Positions 30,836 through 31,468 of a DNA stretch of 31,468 bases are shown here, piece after piece. Each line of letters starts with the position of its first letter. Positions within the stretch are counted from its first letter, which is position 1. Below the pieces are notes generated by a model. The model searched no databases, had not been told where the DNA came from, and saw only the letters and a program-made list of their open reading frames with translations. The position numbers were made by a program, and so were the translations under genes. Source of the DNA: DAIRUQ01 sp036803245 (GTDB taxonomy: Bacteria > Chloroflexota > Anaerolineae > UBA1429); the NCBI GenBank assembly GCA_036803245.1, contig DAIRUQ010000025.1, positions 1 to 31,468 on the forward strand. Direction: 5' to 3'.

Positions 30836-31468
30836 CATCGCGGCCCGGCGGAACCTAGTCGGCTGGCTTTCGGCTGGATGGTACGGCCGGATGCTGGGCG
30901 CCTATGCGGCCGCGCTGGCATGCACCCAGGTGCTGACGCTCGGCTTGAGCCTGGCCGGCGTCGCCATCGGGCAGGGGCTGGCGGCAGGGGTGCTGATCCT
31001 CTCGGGCGCGGCGGGGGCGGTGCTCTACCGGCGTTGGCAACCGGGATCCCAAGCGATAGACCGAGGGGACCACGGCGACCAGGGCGATTCGACCAGTGCT
31101 CGCCTCGTGGCGAACCTGCTGTGCGTGGCGATAGCGGCCATATACCTGCTCCTCTGGTGGATCGCCGTCCTGAGTGTGGATCTGACCTGCGACGGGAACG
31201 CCTACCATCTGCCACCCATTAGCCTGTGGTGGCGGGCGGGCGGTGTCTACTGGATCGACCCGCGGATGCAGCTCGAGCCGCTGATGAACGGGTATCCCAA
31301 AGGTGTCGAGCTGGTGGGCTATGTCTTGGCGCGGGCGCTAGACAGCACATCGGTCGCCAATGCTATCAACCTGATCTACCTGCCATTGGGCGTGTTTGCC
31401 CTGGGCTATCTTAGCCGGCGCTTGGGCGGGGCGGCTTGGAGCGCGCCGCTGGCGGGCCTGCTCTACTT
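30828..31468 (+). CDS. GT-C-type membrane glycosyltransferase (family 39-like), 5' part
   Basis: The frame begins at ATG 30828, overlapping the previous stop by 8 nt, and stays open to the window end (213 complete codons), so the gene is cut. The visible part has hydrophobic helices at about 22-43, 47-66, 93-116 and 178-197. After the third, 'DLTCDGNAYHLPPISLWWRAGG' (118-139) and 'NGYPKGVELVGYVLARAL' (154-171) resemble the first outside loop of polyprenol-phosphate-sugar-dependent glycosyltransferases, where an acidic residue close to the membrane is catalytic. It is probably an integral membrane enzyme moving a sugar from a lipid carrier. It shares a transcript direction with the glycosidase-like gene, but a shared function is not evident. 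Confidence 0.7.
   Translation, partial: MSSIAARRNLVGWLSAGWYGRMLGAYAAALACTQVLTLGLSLAGVAIGQGLAAGVLILSGAAGAVLYRRWQPGSQAIDRGDHGDQGDSTSARLVANLLCVAIAAIYLLLWWIAVLSVDLTCDGNAYHLPPISLWWRAGGVYWIDPRMQLEPLMNGYPKGVELVGYVLARALDSTSVANAINLIYLPLGVFALGYLSRRLGGAAWSAPLAGLLY

Overview
The window is GC-rich bacterial chromosome, densely packed, with short intergenic gaps, several overlapping start/stop codons, GTG and TTG starts alongside ATG, and E. coli-like -35/-10 promoters with almost uniform 17-nt spacers. The gene set (Tex, DUF4446, bactofilin, DUF2089 plus YvlB/YvlD-like proteins, a secreted cohesin protein with a 'VYLPAI' linker, a UroD-like protein, a PF12831 FAD oxidoreductase, a tRNA gene without encoded CCA) fits a Chloroflexota lineage, probably an Anaerolineae/Caldilineae-type saprotroph. 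This is an inference from gene content, not a phylogeny.

Layout. 1-273 is the 3' end of a sulfatase. 534-3675 (+) holds pgk, a phosphofructokinase-like gene with a substituted active site, and a metallo-beta-lactamase-fold hydrolase. 3683-4021 (-) is a small unknown protein, divergent from a secreted cohesin/carbohydrate-binding protein (4241-5317, +). A hairpin terminator separates that gene from convergent tex (5382-7553, -). Back-to-back promoters then drive tex and a plus-strand run of DUF4446, GH32 fructan/sucrose hydrolase, bactofilin and a HAD-like membrane protein (7669-11229). A 342-bp gap follows with no recognised gene.

The minus strand then carries two units. The upstream one (21747 down to 13868) starts at a consensus promoter and encodes a UroD-like protein, a FucI/AraA-type isomerase, a class II aldolase, an FGGY kinase, an SDR, an enolase-superfamily dehydratase and biotin ligase. 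It reads as a sugar-catabolic operon with both a phosphorylative branch (isomerase, kinase, aldolase) and an oxidative branch (dehydrogenase, dehydratase). The second unit (13793 down to 11572) starts at a promoter whose -35 box contains the birA stop codon. It encodes a DUF2089 zinc-ribbon/HTH protein, a GNAT protein, a YvlB/SHOCT-like protein and a YvlD-like four-helix membrane protein, and looks like an autoregulated envelope-stress-type cluster.

A tRNA-Val(CAC) with its own promoter and terminator lies at 21884-21957, followed by a membrane-anchored TPR protein and a 32-residue membrane peptide (22023-23281, -). A divergent promoter pair leads into the last plus-strand run (23487-31468): an inositol-monophosphatase-family enzyme, a half-length permease, a macro-domain protein, glutamine-dependent NAD synthetase, a FAD oxidoreductase, a beta-propeller glycosidase-like protein and the 5' part of a GT-C-type membrane glycosyltransferase.

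Overall the window mixes central metabolism with glycan degradation. I see no mobile elements, CRISPR arrays, rRNA or phage genes. The least explained parts are the sugar operon with its UroD-like gene, the DUF2089/SHOCT cluster with a shared helix motif, the substituted phosphofructokinase and the bactofilin/HAD-membrane pair.
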